DNA of 64,000 bases from the NCBI GenBank assembly GCA_026874595.1, contig CM049322.1:10247400-10311399 (forward strand), written 5' to 3'. Positions 1 through 12,895 of the stretch are shown here, piece after piece. The notes under the pieces were generated by a model that had not been told where the DNA came from, searched no databases, and saw only the letters and a program-made list of their open reading frames with translations. Within the stretch, counting starts at the first letter, position 1. Each line of letters starts with the position of its first letter. This DNA is from Sipunculus nudus (Eukaryota > Annelida > Sipuncula > Golfingiida > Sipunculidae). The translations under genes were made by a program, and so were the position numbers.

Positions 1-559
1 ACCTCTTAGACTGGTATTTGAACTGTTCTCTGCTGTGTCCTGAGTGATGCCTAAACGCCGAGGCCGGTATGCACACTTTATAAAATGACATGAACACATC
101 TATTACTTTATCTCGAGGATATCTGTTTATAGATGATATTTTTCATGTTATAAATTTAGATGCGCATTTTCACTATTCCCCTCAAGATGTTGCAATGTAT
201 ATACATGTGACAGCTTATATCCTAAATTAATAGAAAAAATAAATATTAAAACATCAACCCCACCCGTCTTCTTAAAGACATGTAAGAAATTATTAGTTGA
301 GGAACAGAAAATCCTCATAATCCCTGTGAAAGTTGCAACAAAATGTCCTGGATACATTGCATATTTAAATGTTTTCCCAGAAGCGGAGGCCCCACCTACT
401 GTACCCTACCATGTACCTGTAACTTAATGTGTCTAGAATGTATTCATTGGTACAAATATAAAATAACGTATAACGTAATGATGATAATCCTAGCAATAGA
501 AATTATATTTATATGAAATTTAGGCAATATAAAATAAAATTATTAATATACAATACGAA

Positions 560-561
<2 letters not shown>

Positions 562-640
<79 letters not shown>
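562..640. repeat. (AT)n microsatellite
   Basis: An almost pure AT dinucleotide tract that ends exactly where the inverted-repeat element starting CAGTGAGATC begins. The tract gives an abundance of TA dinucleotides, the target used by Tc1/mariner/pogo elements. The open frame across it is an artefact of the repeat. Confidence 0.97.
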
Positions 641-643
<3 letters not shown>

Positions 644-2030
644 TGAGATCCCGCATGACGACCACCCCATTAACACGACCACCCAGCTAACACGACCACT
701 TTTCTTGGTCCCAGAATTGACTATTATTAATTATCATATAAAAAACTTCGGTAACACGACCACCCCGCTATCACGACCAACGACCACTTTTTTTTTTGTC
801 CCGACCTTCAGATTAGCCCCCTGCATCACGACCACTGGACGTTGACGACCGCGGCCCGTTGAGCAGATGACACGCTCACTGCCCAGCTTGGACTTAGATA
901 ATAGCCCGTAATTATTTAGCCGTATCACGACCACTGGCCCGTGACGACCGCGGCCCGCTGAGCAGGTGACACGCTCACCGCCCAGCTTAGACTTAGATAT
1001 TAGCTCGTGAATAATTAGCTAGACAATCATCTGCCCAGTCATAGTGAGGCTTGTTTATAATGCCGCCTAACCTAACACATCAATAGATATTGGACTCCAT
1101 GGTCCGTTACCTTGTTTGTTGAGTACGGCTGTTAGATTACCATTTAACATACATGCTTGCACATTAGTCTGCCAATATTAACTCAAGCGATATATGGGAA
1201 TATTAAGTAACTGTTAAGTTGTTGTCCCTGTTTAATTTAAAATATAAAGAAAAATAAATAATAAACATTAATATGATTTAAAAGTTTTATTCACATAGTA
1301 TAAAACACACTAATGAAACAAATAGTTGGCGTTGAAGTCATTCTTACAGCATTGGTCTTAACACGAACATGGTCTGATGTCGAACACGTAGTGAGAACAG
1401 AATGAATACATCAAATTCTAAGTGTTATTTATATTGTTCCTGCTTGATCATTGAAATGTGATTTGTCACAGTTTTACTTTACTCACCTTAATGTATGCGT
1501 GTGGTGACAGTTATGTTTGACAAACTCCTTTTTGCTCAGTATGTTAAATGCTAATGCTACTAAAGAAACAATAAAACGGACCATGAAGTCCAATATAAAT
1601 TGATGCGTAAAGTTTGGCTAACAGGTGGGGCGGCATTATAAACACACCTAACCATGGCTGGGCAGATGATAGCGGGCTTTCCCACGTGCCCGGCTTATTA
1701 ATCACGGGCTATTATCTAAGTCCAGCTGTCACCTCACCAACGGGCCGCGGTGGCCACGGTCGTGATACGGCTAATTAATGACGGGCTATTATCTAAGTCA
1801 AGCGTGTCATCCGCTCAATGGTTCGCGGTCGCCACGGGACAGTGGTCGTGATACGGGGGCTCATGTGAAGGCCGGGACCAAAAAAGGAGGTCGTTGGTCG
1901 ATATAGCGGGGTGGTCGTGTTACCGAAGTTTTTTATATGATAATTTATATAAGACAATTCTGGGACCAAGAAAAGTGGTCGTGTTAGCGAGGTGGTCGTG
2001 TTAACGGGATGGTCGTCATGCGGGAGTTCA
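641..2030. mobile_element. MITE with ~400-bp terminal inverted repeats
   Basis: The left arm (about 641-1070) and the reverse complement of the right arm (about 1628-2030) match over roughly 400 bp. The left end starts CAGTGAGATCCCGCATGACG and the right end, read inward, has CTCCCGCATGACGACC. Each arm holds repeated ACACGACCAC boxes and two ~105-bp direct subrepeats containing CGTATCACGACCACTGG and GCTTAGACTTAGATA. The ~550-bp core is AT-rich and has no coding potential. The CAGTG-type terminus and the TA-rich flanks fit a non-autonomous pogo/Tc1-mariner-type element. No transposase is inside, so family assignment is an inference. Confidence 0.85.
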
Positions 2031-2033
2031 ATA

Positions 2034-2119
<86 letters not shown>
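2031..2119. repeat. (AT)n microsatellite, right flank of the MITE
   Basis: An AT tract interrupted once by ACAT. It directly abuts the right terminus of the 641-2030 element, mirroring the tract at its left end, so the element appears to have inserted within one original AT tract. Confidence 0.96.
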
Positions 2120-2122
<3 letters not shown>

Positions 2123-2589
2123 GTGTCCCGTTTATCGATAAAACATGAAGAAGTAGAAAAGAAATGAAATATCGAGACATACTGTTCAGCTTTAAAAGGA
2201 GTGTCATTTACATGCATGAGAAATGGAGACGTACCTGCAAATATATAGGCTATTTCGTTGATGCTTAGAATCTTGCTTATCAATATTATAATGCACAACG
2301 AATCACTTAAATTCTAAAGGCAGACCTTGATACCCAGTACTTCCAGTTGTTAGGACAAAATAATGTGACCACTTCATTCTAAAATTTAAGTGGTTTTTTG
2401 TTTCAAAATTATGAATTTTTTTTCTGGATAACCTGTATAGCATCTTTAATGCCTCGCTGCCAAGAATGTCCAGAACATTTTCAAAGGGTGCGTTTTTGCA
2501 TCTTTCGGTCTCGTTTCAAAACAAGATGTGATCAAATTTATTTATTATTTTAATTGTAAGGTAATGTTCATGAAACAGTTGTTACAGAT

Positions 2590-3215
2590 AAAAATGTATA
2601 TACTCAACAAGAAATAATAAGATTTCTGTCTACCTGTATTTGAAAGGTGTCACTCGTCCACCAAGAGGTGACGTTCAAAAGGGGGATTTCCAAGTCTATG
2701 GTATACAGCGTACTCCAACAGACATAGAGCGGGTTTGCGTGTGGATATTTGGGGGAGTTCAAGTCATTTACTTTCTGATTACAACAAGCCTAAGGACTAT
2801 TGAAACAACAAACAACAATCTTGCCCTGCATGCCGTACGTTGATTTACTTACACCTTTCAGTGAAACGGCACCTACACGTGGAGTGATGTCATTGTCCTA
2901 TATAACGTCACGACTCGCACTCAAAAAATAGCGCAATATCGTCACCTGCTACGTCATTGTATAGACATACACGCAATAGACCCCCAAAACACTGGAGCCC
3001 ATTCGGGGGTTATTTAAGCATGGATGGCCCCCAACAATTTAATCAATTGTTCCTTGGAGCTATACTGAAAATATCATCAAACTCCGTTGCGGACATGTTG
3101 TGTTATCATGCACACAGAGAAAAAGATAAACAGATAAACAGACAAAGATACACTGCCAATAACATAACCACCACTGCTTTGCTTGACGGAGGGAATATTC
3201 CTCTTTCTATCTCTA
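2590..3215 (+). mobile_element. dispersed repeat, inverted relative of 34,490-35,100
   Basis: This stretch matches the reverse complement of about 34,490-35,100 along its length. Shared landmarks in order are TTTGAAAGGTGTCA, GTCCACCAA.AGGTGACGTT, AAAAGGGGGATTTC, TCCAACAGAC, TCACCTGCTACGTC, AATTTAATCAATTGTTC and ACATAACC.CC.C. The right part has AGATAAACAGATAAACAGACAAAG, the tail type common in marine-invertebrate dispersed repeats. No coding sequence is seen. The 3215-3900 stretch downstream is AT-rich with nothing recognisable. Confidence 0.8.
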
Positions 3216-3899
3216 TCTCTCTCGTGTGCCTGGAATCTGAGCATTGATACGCCCTACTGCACCTAGGGCTTCAGCCACACTAAATTATGGAAACCTAGAG
3301 TGACGATTTCGCTTAGGATTTCCTAATAAGCTTTTTGTAAACGCATCTGAAGCATTCTTTTCCAACCCTTTAATTTTTAGACAAAAAACGTCGATTATTA
3401 TATATTAAAACAGCTTATATGGATAAAGACTAAGATAAAAAAGACATTCGTTCTTCGTTGAAGGGGAAACTTGACACTTTTTTTCTTCCAGTGGAATTTC
3501 TTTGATAATATAATATAATATCTACATGGATTACTTTGTTAAATTATGAAATAAAATTGTGGGGGTCAATGTATATTTACAGCATATGAAGTAAAAAAAT
3601 GATGGGATTTAATATGATGTTATAAGACAGGGAGAAATAAAGTTACATTCTTGAGAAAATTGACAAATATATTTTTCATGATATTCTACATAAACATGCA
3701 GAATTTAACATCAATCTTACAAAAAGACAAACGTGGGTATGGCAATGGGTTAAATTTTAAATATTATGCAAACCTGTGGACTTTTCTGAGATTATTAGCC
3801 TATAATTCCCCCACAGACGGCGCGTGGGGGTCCATTACCCGGAATATCAGAGATTTGAGGATAACATGTTTAATAGACTATGGATGGCTTCGGTCATTA

Positions 3900-5617
3900 G
3901 TTGGGGTGTTCAAAAACGTTAAGTGTTAAATGTGTTTATCAGGATCTCAGCCAGAGTTGACCATAATGGACACTTAGGTGATTCAATATGTGGCCAGTAA
4001 AAGCCATGGTATCCACATGTTTGTTTAGGACTAATTTTTGCGGTCAGTTTTGCTTCTGATGTTCTAGAAAAAATACACATAACGGAATTAATCGAGCAAA
4101 ACAATTTAGTTAATTGGTCACTCAGGAAAGCTCAAAATATCTGGTTTTATATAAATATTACAGGCACATGGAAAACAAACTTTAGATGTGCTGTCCCATA
4201 GTGGTAAAACAGTGTACAACAGCTATCTTGAATTGCCTGAAGCAGTTTCATAGCGACTCAGCAACCGGCTCATAAACAAATTTAGTGGACTAGCTCAATA
4301 TTTATATGAACATTTTGGAAATAAAACCCTTTGGACACACTTTGCATCATTCCCGCCAGTTCAAGACCAAACACGTGACTGATCGTGACGAGGTCACTTA
4401 GAAGATGAAAACCATAATATAGATGGTGTTACTGACACTATTAAATTATGCTTACATTTACTGCCGAATATATCCTTTCCTGTTGAAACTTACCATTATC
4501 GGAAAATCTATAATATAGGAAAAAAATTAAATCATGCCTAACCTAACCGGTGATTTAGCCTGAAGAGCACTTGGCCTTGTCAAAAGATTCAATTGAGAGC
4601 CTAAATGTGCTAATGATGGAGGTGACCATTTGTCATATGCTAGCCAGGTACCACAATCGGTTACAGCACGTGGCATATGGCTATGTCCAAAAGCCATCGT
4701 TTGTTATATTTTTATGACTGCATAGAAGTTTTACAATGACTTTATATTTCAATCGGACACACAGCTTGACTGGTGTTCGTGATTGATGGTCAGTCTACTG
4801 TAAAATGTATATAATTCTTGCCACGCGAATGTAAGCGTCTTTGAAGCTCGAATTATTGTTCGGACACACGGTTCTGAACAACATTCACGACAATATCTGG
4901 GAGTTTAACCAGGGGATCCACTAGCTCTTATAGCAGTACTATCTTTTGCCAAATCTGTCTTAAAAGAATATGTGCAAGAGGCGCTCACAACTGACAACTT
5001 TTCCGTATATTTCATTTCATCAAAAGAATATATAGAAACAACCATATTTAAACATATCATTGTGCAAAAATTATGTAAATTATAATAGTATAATGATAAC
5101 AGTTTACAAAACCTTTCAAATTTTGACATAAATCCAAGTCCCGGAAAGCACGAATTATAACGTGACATTCAAAGTTTTTGTTCGGATCGACCCAGATATC
5201 CCAGTGGTTTTTTCTGTCTGATTCGCGGTTTGTTCTGCATATCCTTTAATCATCTATTGTAACGTCTACATTTAAGGAACATCTGCAATCATGCCAACGG
5301 CATTAGAGAAATAGCTCCTAGAGGATAGTATAGTATTTCATGATTATTATATTCGAATATAGAATATCCATTCTTTACTATATTTACTCTCAGAAGGATG
5401 AGACAAAATATTATATAAAATGTAGTTGTATTATTATTATTATTAGTAGTATTATTATTAATATTTTATTATTTTAGTTATTATAGTTTTATATTTCGCG
5501 AAAGGCACTATCCTCGCTCACTTCTGCATAATCGATATCTGCAACCAATTATACAACAACATAAATAATACCCATTAACAATTATGCACAATTATATATA
5601 CATACATACATGAATGT

Positions 5618-5655
<38 letters not shown>

Positions 5656-5830
5656 ATGTAATTATTATAATGCAATAAATATACACATGCAGTGATACGT
5701 CAAAATAAGGACCACCAACGGGACCTTGCTAAATTTGTCCGATTGAAATAGAGACAGAAGAAAAATCACCGTTATTCTGAGGTGGTCTCTAAACCGAGAT
5801 GGTCTTGAAGCGAGGTTTTACTTTTCATGC
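3900..5830 (+). repeat. segmental duplication, upstream block, copy A
   Basis: Diverged but collinear with about 15,380-16,930. Landmarks: ATCTCAGCCA(G/A)AGTTGA, GTTTAGGAC..ATT, CACATGGAAAA, ATGCTGTCCC, TTTAGCCTGAAGAGCACTT, GAGGTGACCATTT/GAGCTGACCATTT, and CACCAACGGGACC at the right end. No conserved open frame runs through either copy, so it reads as non-coding flank carried along in duplication of the lectin locus. Confidence 0.75.
5690..5815. mobile_element. short MITE-like inverted repeat
   Basis: The left end CAGTGATACGTCAAAATAAG and the reverse complement of the right end (GTAAAACCTCGCTTCAAGAC) resemble each other and the CAGT(G/A)(A)AACCTC termini typical of pogo/Tigger-like elements. 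GGACCACC and its complement occur at matching distances. A one-ended relative, CAGTAAAGCCTCAAAATAAT, lies at about 16,873. Imperfect and short, so assignment is tentative. Confidence 0.4.
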
Positions 5831-5892
5831 ATACACCATAAATAACACGTAAATTACATATAGTATATCTAAGTTATGTATATTATATACAT

Positions 5893-5901
5893 CGGTTTGT
5901 A

Positions 5902-5950
<49 letters not shown>

Positions 5951-6037
5951 TATATATATATATATATATATCATACTCAGGATATGCATTAAGTATATAT
6001 ATATATATATATCATGTATCGTATATGTTGTTCATAC

Positions 6038-6062
<25 letters not shown>
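5893..6062. repeat. cluster of (AT)n and (TG)n microsatellites
   Basis: Several AT tracts separated by short unique sequence, followed by TGTGTGTG. A further AT tract lies just upstream (5,618-5,652) and a CA/AT tract at about 6,443-6,473. Open frames called here are simple-repeat artefacts. Confidence 0.9.
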
Positions 6063-6074
<12 letters not shown>

Positions 6075-6441
6075 TATATACACATGTGTATACATGATAT
6101 GAACCAAATATATAAAGATATAGGGTTGTGTGTGTTTATTGCTATGCTTTTTAGGTCGGTTTATTAAGCAGCCCGGCAATGATCGAAACATGTTGACTTG
6201 TGGATAATGACCCACAAACAGGAAGAAGACACGTATCATTATATCCGCTAGTGAACAGTTGAGACACATATAATTATATATGCAAATATAAAACACACAG
6301 ACACATATATACATATATTATACTTGTCAGATAAACTTATATATTATTAATAATAACACCTGCATTATATATTGTACTTTATTTACCTCTATATATTTTA
6401 TATCATATTTATGTTTTTTATGTGTGTTATATTTATTACCT

Positions 6442-6473
<32 letters not shown>

Positions 6474-6474
<1 letters not shown>

Positions 6475-6860
6475 ATCTGTTGGACAGGGAAATATAAAGT
6501 TTTGAGTATCTCTACACGTGGGCGTACACGATGTGTCCAATTGTTATCTAGTTTAATGAGCATGTGAGAATATTTTCCAGAAGAACTTCATTTCTTCTAA
6601 GGTACAGCTCCTGTTATCTCCAGTTAATAATTTTATTAAGGCGTCTTTTAATTTACTACATTTTTTTCCCTCTGCGGAGTGTGTGTGTTGGGGGGGGGGG
6701 GGCTTTCCGTCATCCAAAATTCAGCACGCTATACAACCTTAGAGGTCTGTAGATATCCTCAAACATAAGTATTTAATTCAAGCACTAACAAACTGACCTG
6801 TAAAAATGAATGATGGAATAGTACTCAAATTTCACTAAATATATGAATCACAACCTTGTT
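6474..6860 (+). repeat. unit U, copy 1
   Basis: First of four related units. It carries AATCTG.TGGACAG, AATATAAAG, a GTACAGCTCCT box followed by TTATC, a GT/poly-G tract (GTGTGTGTTGGGGG), then ATAAGTATT.AAT and TATGAATCACAACCTTGTTA. The last two landmarks recur at about 9,010-9,100 in copy 2. No conserved open frame. Confidence 0.75.
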
Positions 6861-6899
6861 ACATATATTTTTCTTATACCCAATCATACAATCTTATAT

Positions 6900-8400
6900 A
6901 GAGTTACTGGAAGATATTCATTATTCCAAAACAAAACTTATAGTAATACTACATAAAATAAATACGTTGATATGACAAGTTACCAGTCAGACGATACCAG
7001 GTAAGCTAAATAGATGAACACTCCTTAGACACCATATTTTTCTATTCCATGGTATCACACCGTCAGCTCGCTCCAGAGCTATACTTTCTTATTTAGTGGT
7101 TTAATTGTGGACAAGGTGATTTACGAATAAACAATTCCACGTATACTAAAGCTGCCATTGAAGATAATATCAGCATAATCATTTAAGTCCACATAACACC
7201 TGACGTAAACACAACATTGGACAAGTAGCGGACAAAATCATGGGCAATGTTATGCATGGTTAACCGACAAGCATTTAGAATATATTATGTTCAAAAATAT
7301 ATACACAAGATATACAGCTGTAAATACCTCTTTCGAATATGATAAAGTGTACATTTGCGTTCGAAATATAACACAGGTAATCGCGTGAAAATAAGATTGT
7401 TACTGTTTTACTGGGTCATACATAATGTGAAGGATGAATGACAAACACTGTGCAGGCATTGCGTTTAGTATTTAACACTCTATAAACATACATCACCTCA
7501 TCTATGATGACCTGATACAGCATGCGTTAAGTGGACATACGTTTGATTACAGCTGCCAGGTAACGAATCCTTACTACCGAAAGAAACATTCGCTTTTGTA
7601 CATTATAATAAAAAATACTTACAGGCATATCTGGCCAGCTTGCTCTTAATGGTAATAACCTACATTCACAAGAAAAAAAAATCATGGTGTCGCCTTGATT
7701 AAAAGAAAAACATTTATCATAGTTGTTAGAGAAAACACGTAAATATTAGTGAAAAGTGTATATATATACATTCAAGCAGGCATGTGACAGTTAACATGAA
7801 ACTAGTTTTTTTTTTATGCAAATCATGAATGATTGTTAAATATCGTTCCTTTACCTGGTGAATATCGATCTGATTTTGATTATGGTTATATACGTCTAAT
7901 GGTTTCACTTGGCCGGCTGGTCTTGTAACTAAAAGTCAACTTTAGCGGTATTGGGTTTATCCTTTCAGTGCTTCTGTTATTTAGAGACAGGAGAATACAA
8001 TTACGGGACATTTATTGAGTAACATCACTTGAAGGTGCCAGTTCCTCGGTCAAATACATTTTAGATTTATTATATACGTATCCTGCAGAGTGAATCCTTT
8101 CCTTTGGTTTTTTCTCTTTTTTTTCAACACTGAAGAAGGGGTCGAGCAAAAAAATAACTCTGAACTTCCTACAACGTTAAATCATATGTAATAGACCAAA
8201 ACACCACATATGTTAACAATTCCTTCATATCCCATGTTAACATGAGTAGAATTGTTAACTTGTTTTATTCTCAACTAGTATTTTTTTAAATGTAGACCCT
8301 TTGCCGCAACAATTATACTTTCGATTACAAGAGTATGTTAGAAGGTTTTTTTTTATGAATAAGTAAACTTGATCAGAGCTTAAGGTTCAGGTTCCTCGAC
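6900..8400 (+). repeat. segmental duplication, second unit, copy A
   Basis: Collinear with about 19,130-21,250. Shared landmarks are AGATATACAGCTGT, CGCGTGAAAA, GACA.ACACTGTGCA, ACATACATCACCT, TTAATGGTAATAACCTACATT, GGTTTCAC/GCCTG-CCGGCT, GCGGTATTGGG.TTAT, GGAACATTTATT, TTTAAATCATAT and GACCCTTTGC. Divergence and indels are extensive. No conserved coding frame was found. Confidence 0.75.
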
Positions 8401-8543
8401 AAGCACAAATTGCATTGATGTGATTTCATATAACTTCATGGGACATAAGGTGATTTTATAACAAAGATAATTCAACTACGTTTTCCACAGCTCACTCAAG
8501 TCATTACGTGGACCTACTGGTAACTGCTATATACATACATATA

Positions 8544-8546
<3 letters not shown>

Positions 8547-8581
<35 letters not shown>
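8547..8581. repeat. (GA)n microsatellite
   Basis: Pure GA repeat just ahead of the second U unit. Confidence 0.95.
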
Positions 8582-8583
<2 letters not shown>

Positions 8584-8689
8584 ATAATGGAAACAAATAA
8601 ACATCCGTCTGCCATCCTAATTAGCATAATATTGATCAAGTGTGGTCCTAACGTTGGTCCCTCCTGAATTCCGAAAGTGAATGTTAGGA

Positions 8690-9110
8690 TACACAATCTG
8701 TGATAACTGAAAAGACCTAATCTGATGGACAGGGAGATATAAAGTTCCAGTTATCTCTACATGGGTCGTAAACAATGGGTCCAACTGTTGTCTAGTATAA
8801 GCTGCATGTATAACGCCCAATGATAAGAATATTTTTTTCATTTAATTTTCCAGAGTACAGCTCCTTTTATCAGAGCTAAGCATTTATTACAGACACACCT
8901 TTGATTAGTACATTTTTCCCATTTGTAAGGGGGGTGGGTGTGGATGGGATTGAATGGTCCGTAATTCAGGAACCTAAATACCTTTTGTGATTGAAAGTTT
9001 ACTTAAGCATAAGTATTAAATCCACGCACACACAAACTGAACTGTAAATACTTTTTGTTGGAGTAATGCCCAAACAGTCACAGAAGTATGAATCACAACC
9101 TATTCTTTAT
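8690..9110 (+). repeat. unit U, copy 2
   Basis: Matches copies 1 and 3 at CTAATCTGATGGACAGGGA, GTCCAACTGTTGTCTAGT, GTATAACGCCCAATGATAAG, GTACAGCTCC, CAGACACACCTTTG and a G-rich GGGGGTGGGTG tract. Unlike the others it is followed by a LINE relic, which separates it from the lectin pseudogene that probably belonged to the same ancestral unit. Confidence 0.75.
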
Positions 9111-9149
9111 TGTCAATGACACCATAAATGCGTAAGAAACTTGTATCCA

Positions 9150-12100
9150 GTTCACCAAACATAAATATATGTGCCACACTGTAGAGATATCCATGTGCCT
9201 AAACATCTGTTTATTAGTATAAAAACCTATATGTTTCTAACACTAACTAATATTCTTCCCTTTCTTTTTTCAACAAAAACCATCATATACATAAGTCTTT
9301 TCCATGACTATAATCTCCCCATCTATTTTAATACCTGGTTATTCTTTTGTGCTGACATATATTCTAACATAACATATTTCCATATTTCTAAAGATGCTTC
9401 TGAAATGATGGACTTTCTTGGGTTCTTCTACCCTGATATGTATACTGCTTCACAATCAACAAAATTAAATTTCCAATAACTGAAGAATCTACCTCTCCAT
9501 ACATGACAGTGGAAACATTTATATCAGTTTTAATCTTGTTATATTTACACCATTTCTCAATATCTATCCACAATTTACTTACTTTATTATAAGTCCAGAA
9601 TAAATGTCATAAATTCTCAGAATGTACATAAATTGGAATCATTAGTCTGCCATTTGTATAATCAATAGTTGTTAACTAAGCATGTCGTTAAACAATTTTT
9701 ACTGGAATACTATAGGTTTGATATCTATACATATTTTAAAAGGAATCATGTAAATGCTCTATGAATCAACTTGTACCTCTAAAACATATCTCGCTGCTAT
9801 CAGTAAAACCATACCTTTATGCACAATAGTATTAAGAAGACATAAATATATTGTTTTAGTAGATAAGATTATTATATCCTTAAATTCACCATTATAAAAA
9901 GAAAAGGAAATTGATCAACGATCTGTTCATGTTGGATTCTAGCATTTTTAAACCTGTCTCTTCATGAATACCATTTTAAAAATTCTCTTCCTGAGAGCCC
10001 CTTTTCTACTCAGACTGTGCTGCACTTTTCCTGTGTATTCAAACAATTCCCCACCAATGTTAAATTCCTTTTAGTGGACACTGTTTCCAATACAAAGAAC
10101 CATCATTTATTCTAATCAGTTTGTTATTCCAGATTAGTTGCTTCTCCGGAGGAGAATGATCAAAATACTTTCTTCGTAATGTAGTATAACCCCTTAAGAT
10201 TTTTTTTTTTATAAAAATCTGGCATACCCAATGAGTTAATAACCGTTGGTTCTATATAACTGATCCCTAATGAGTTAATAACCTTTGGTTCTATATTACT
10301 GTTGAGAAGAAGATGTACATTTGGACACATTGACCCTAACAAGTGTTTGAACGGCTGTTTTTCCACGGCCGGTTTCAATATACCTTTTTATCCAAGATAT
10401 CATAGAAGCATATATTATTGAATATACATGTTAGACATGAAGCCCCCCGTCTTTAACCTCCTGTACTAAATAAGACCTTTTTATTCTTTCTCTACCCTTG
10501 TTCCATTTCAAGCTAAAAAGGATTTCATTGATTGTTTTAGTAAAATTATATTGCACACTTACATTAGCAATCGAATTCTTGGATTTGGGAAAAGGAATTG
10601 TTATCAATTTTAACATTGTTAATCCTCTCTGACTCCATATATTTAAAGTATTTTGAACAGTTTTCATTTTTAGAGGAAATTTTAATTTTGTGTTTTTATT
10701 TTATCATATGAATATATTGATTGTCAGGCCATTTAATTCCTAACGGTTTCTGTGTATTTTGTTCTATAATGAACTATTCACTTTCCCTCGCATTTCTCAT
10801 ATTTCATTTTTAAACCACTAAAGTAGCCTAATTCCTGAATAATCTCCAAAATATATTTAGAATACTTCACATCCTGCATTATTCCTACTGCATCGTCGGC
10901 ATATTGAAGCAATTTAAAATCATAACTCGTAACTTGTATTCCCTTAATATATTCCTGAATTCCTTATATATTCTGCCATGACCTCAACCGCCAATACAAA
11001 TTAATATGGAGATAAAGGAATTCTTTGAAACACTCCCCTTTCCTCCAAAATATCCAGATGAAACCCGATTAATAATTGTACAGCTTAAAATATTCTTATT
11101 TAATATTTCAATCCATTTTATGATCTGAAAATTTATTTTTTTAACATATATCATGTCGAACCATTCTATCGAGTCGAACGCCTTTTCAAAGTATATAATT
11201 CTCAACATACCAGGTGCATCCTTAAACTTTGTATATTCCAATATATCTGATATAATTCTAATGTGTCCCTCTATATATCTAAACTGGATGAATCGAGTTT
11301 GATTAACACCTATAATTTCCGGCAGTTTCTATTCAAGTCTAATTGATAATGTTTTTGATAAAATTATATAATCCACGTTTAAAAGTGATTTTGGTCTCCA
11401 ATTTATTAACAACGTCCTGTCTTTTTTTATTAAAAAGTGCTACCACAGCTTGTTTTTTTGCGAAGACGATAGTTCTCCTACCTCAAAGGAATAATTGAAC
11501 GATGCAATCATTGTTGGTCCACACAGGGGCCATTTATTTTTGTATAAAATTAATCAGATATGCCATCTTTTCCTGGACTTTTATTTTTTGCAAATGTTTT
11601 GAGTCGTATTGCATTCTTCTATAGTAACTGTTTATCTCTTTTTTTTAAATTTAATTTAGATAAAATGGTAGATCTATTGTGTTTAAATTGTTATTTATCT
11701 CATGCTGTGTCTTGATTATTTTGGAACAATAATAATAATGCTGATAATAATCTTTTTTTTTCATTTTTTTATTCATTTCTTTACCCTCTGTGACCATCGC
11801 TTTTGTAACTGACCTGATTTTTTCTATTCTTCAGCCCACGCTTGTATTTCTCTTCATTAAGAAAATATTTGGAATTTTTCTCTCCATGGTCAGAAATTTA
11901 TTATTAGATCTAAGTATACATCCTTGTGCTTTGCGGTTATCAATGTCTTCCAATTGCTCTTTAACTGAACCCAGTTCATCTTTTTCATCTTGATTCTGAT
12001 GTAACTCATGAGCTATGTTTCCTGCAAATTAATTATTCTGTGTTTTAATATTTGTTCTTCTGATTTTTTTCTCGTAGCCCTTTTTTCGCAGTCTGATATA

Positions 12101-12290
12101 CTTAATTGCCTAATTTAATATTTATATAGTTCCCGTTTGACTCTGCTATCGATAATACAACAAGATTCCTTATTCAAAGTATCTTTTTCCCTTGTAAGAC
12201 TTTCTATATAATCTGCTTCATGCAATATATCTCCATTTAATGTCCAGTATTCTTTACCTTTAGATTCTTTATCGGATATTTGTTCACAAT
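9150..12290 (-). mobile_element. degenerate non-LTR retrotransposon (L1/Tx1-like LINE), 5'-truncated
   Basis: Reading the minus strand from high to low coordinates gives successive ORF2 landmarks in different frames. At about 11,900 there is a pre-RT linker with CILRSN (LINEs usually have RS..W). At about 11,340-11,450 fragments resemble the NWRP.SLLNVDYI..K block. At 11,170-11,190 is FEKAFDS. The catalytic motif LLQYADDAV follows, with YADD encoded at 10,892-10,903. Near 10,435-10,500 is the C-terminal motif WNKGRERIKR..L..EVKDGGL, and near 9,500-9,590 the KLWIDIEKW block typical of ORF2 C-termini. Multiple stops and frameshifts make it inactive. The endonuclease domain expected upstream is missing, so it is truncated near 12,290. 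Clade assignment is from motif resemblance only. Confidence 0.85.
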
Positions 12291-12351
12291 TAAATTATAT
12301 AAATTATTTATATAAATAAATTAATAGACATACTCCTAGTACACTCAACCA

Positions 12352-12473
12352 CACTCATAGTCAGTGGCCCTAGATGTAGTGTACTCACGTACATCACAAT
12401 CTCTCCCTAGATGTAGTGTACTCACGAACATCACAATCTCTCTCTCTCTTTCTCTCCCACTCTCTCTCTCTCC

Positions 12474-12512
<39 letters not shown>

Positions 12513-12514
12513 TA

Positions 12515-12595
<81 letters not shown>
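12352..12595. repeat. 44-bp tandem duplication plus (CT)n-(AT)n compound microsatellite
   Basis: CTAGATGTAGTGTACTCACG is present twice at a ~44-bp spacing, then a CT-rich tract, pure (CT)n, and (AT)n interrupted by ACAT and AGACAT. The same order (ACACTCATAGTCAGTG, CT tract, AT tract) recurs at 18,115-18,253, so it is part of the lectin duplication unit. Confidence 0.9.
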
Positions 12596-12600
<5 letters not shown>

Positions 12601-12895
12601 TAATATGATTGATATATATTGTTCAAAACAATATATTTTACTGAATTTCTTTTTATGTCTTTGTCACCTTAGAAATATGCATGATCTTTGTTGTTTCCTG
12701 TAAAAAAATTAGTTTTCTGGACAGGACTAGACCGAATATGATAAATAGAACAAAATGCAGGATGACAAAACAGAAGGCTGTCTTTGGTAATATAATATTA
12801 TGTTTTAACGTTAAACACATAAACCCACATACTGATCTGTATATTACAGAATTATCGTTGAATACTTAATTAACATAGAACATGTAACATTTCAC

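Noticed and set aside
513-845. Open frame with a long YIYIYI run
   Set aside because: It is the (AT)n tract and the arm of the MITE read through; no real coding features.
5428-5470. Possible CRISPR-like or other regular array in ATT repeats
   Set aside because: It is a plain microsatellite; there are no spacers.
12345-12703. Three overlapping frames around the CT/AT microsatellite
   Set aside because: SLSLSL and YIYIYI runs come from simple repeats on either strand.
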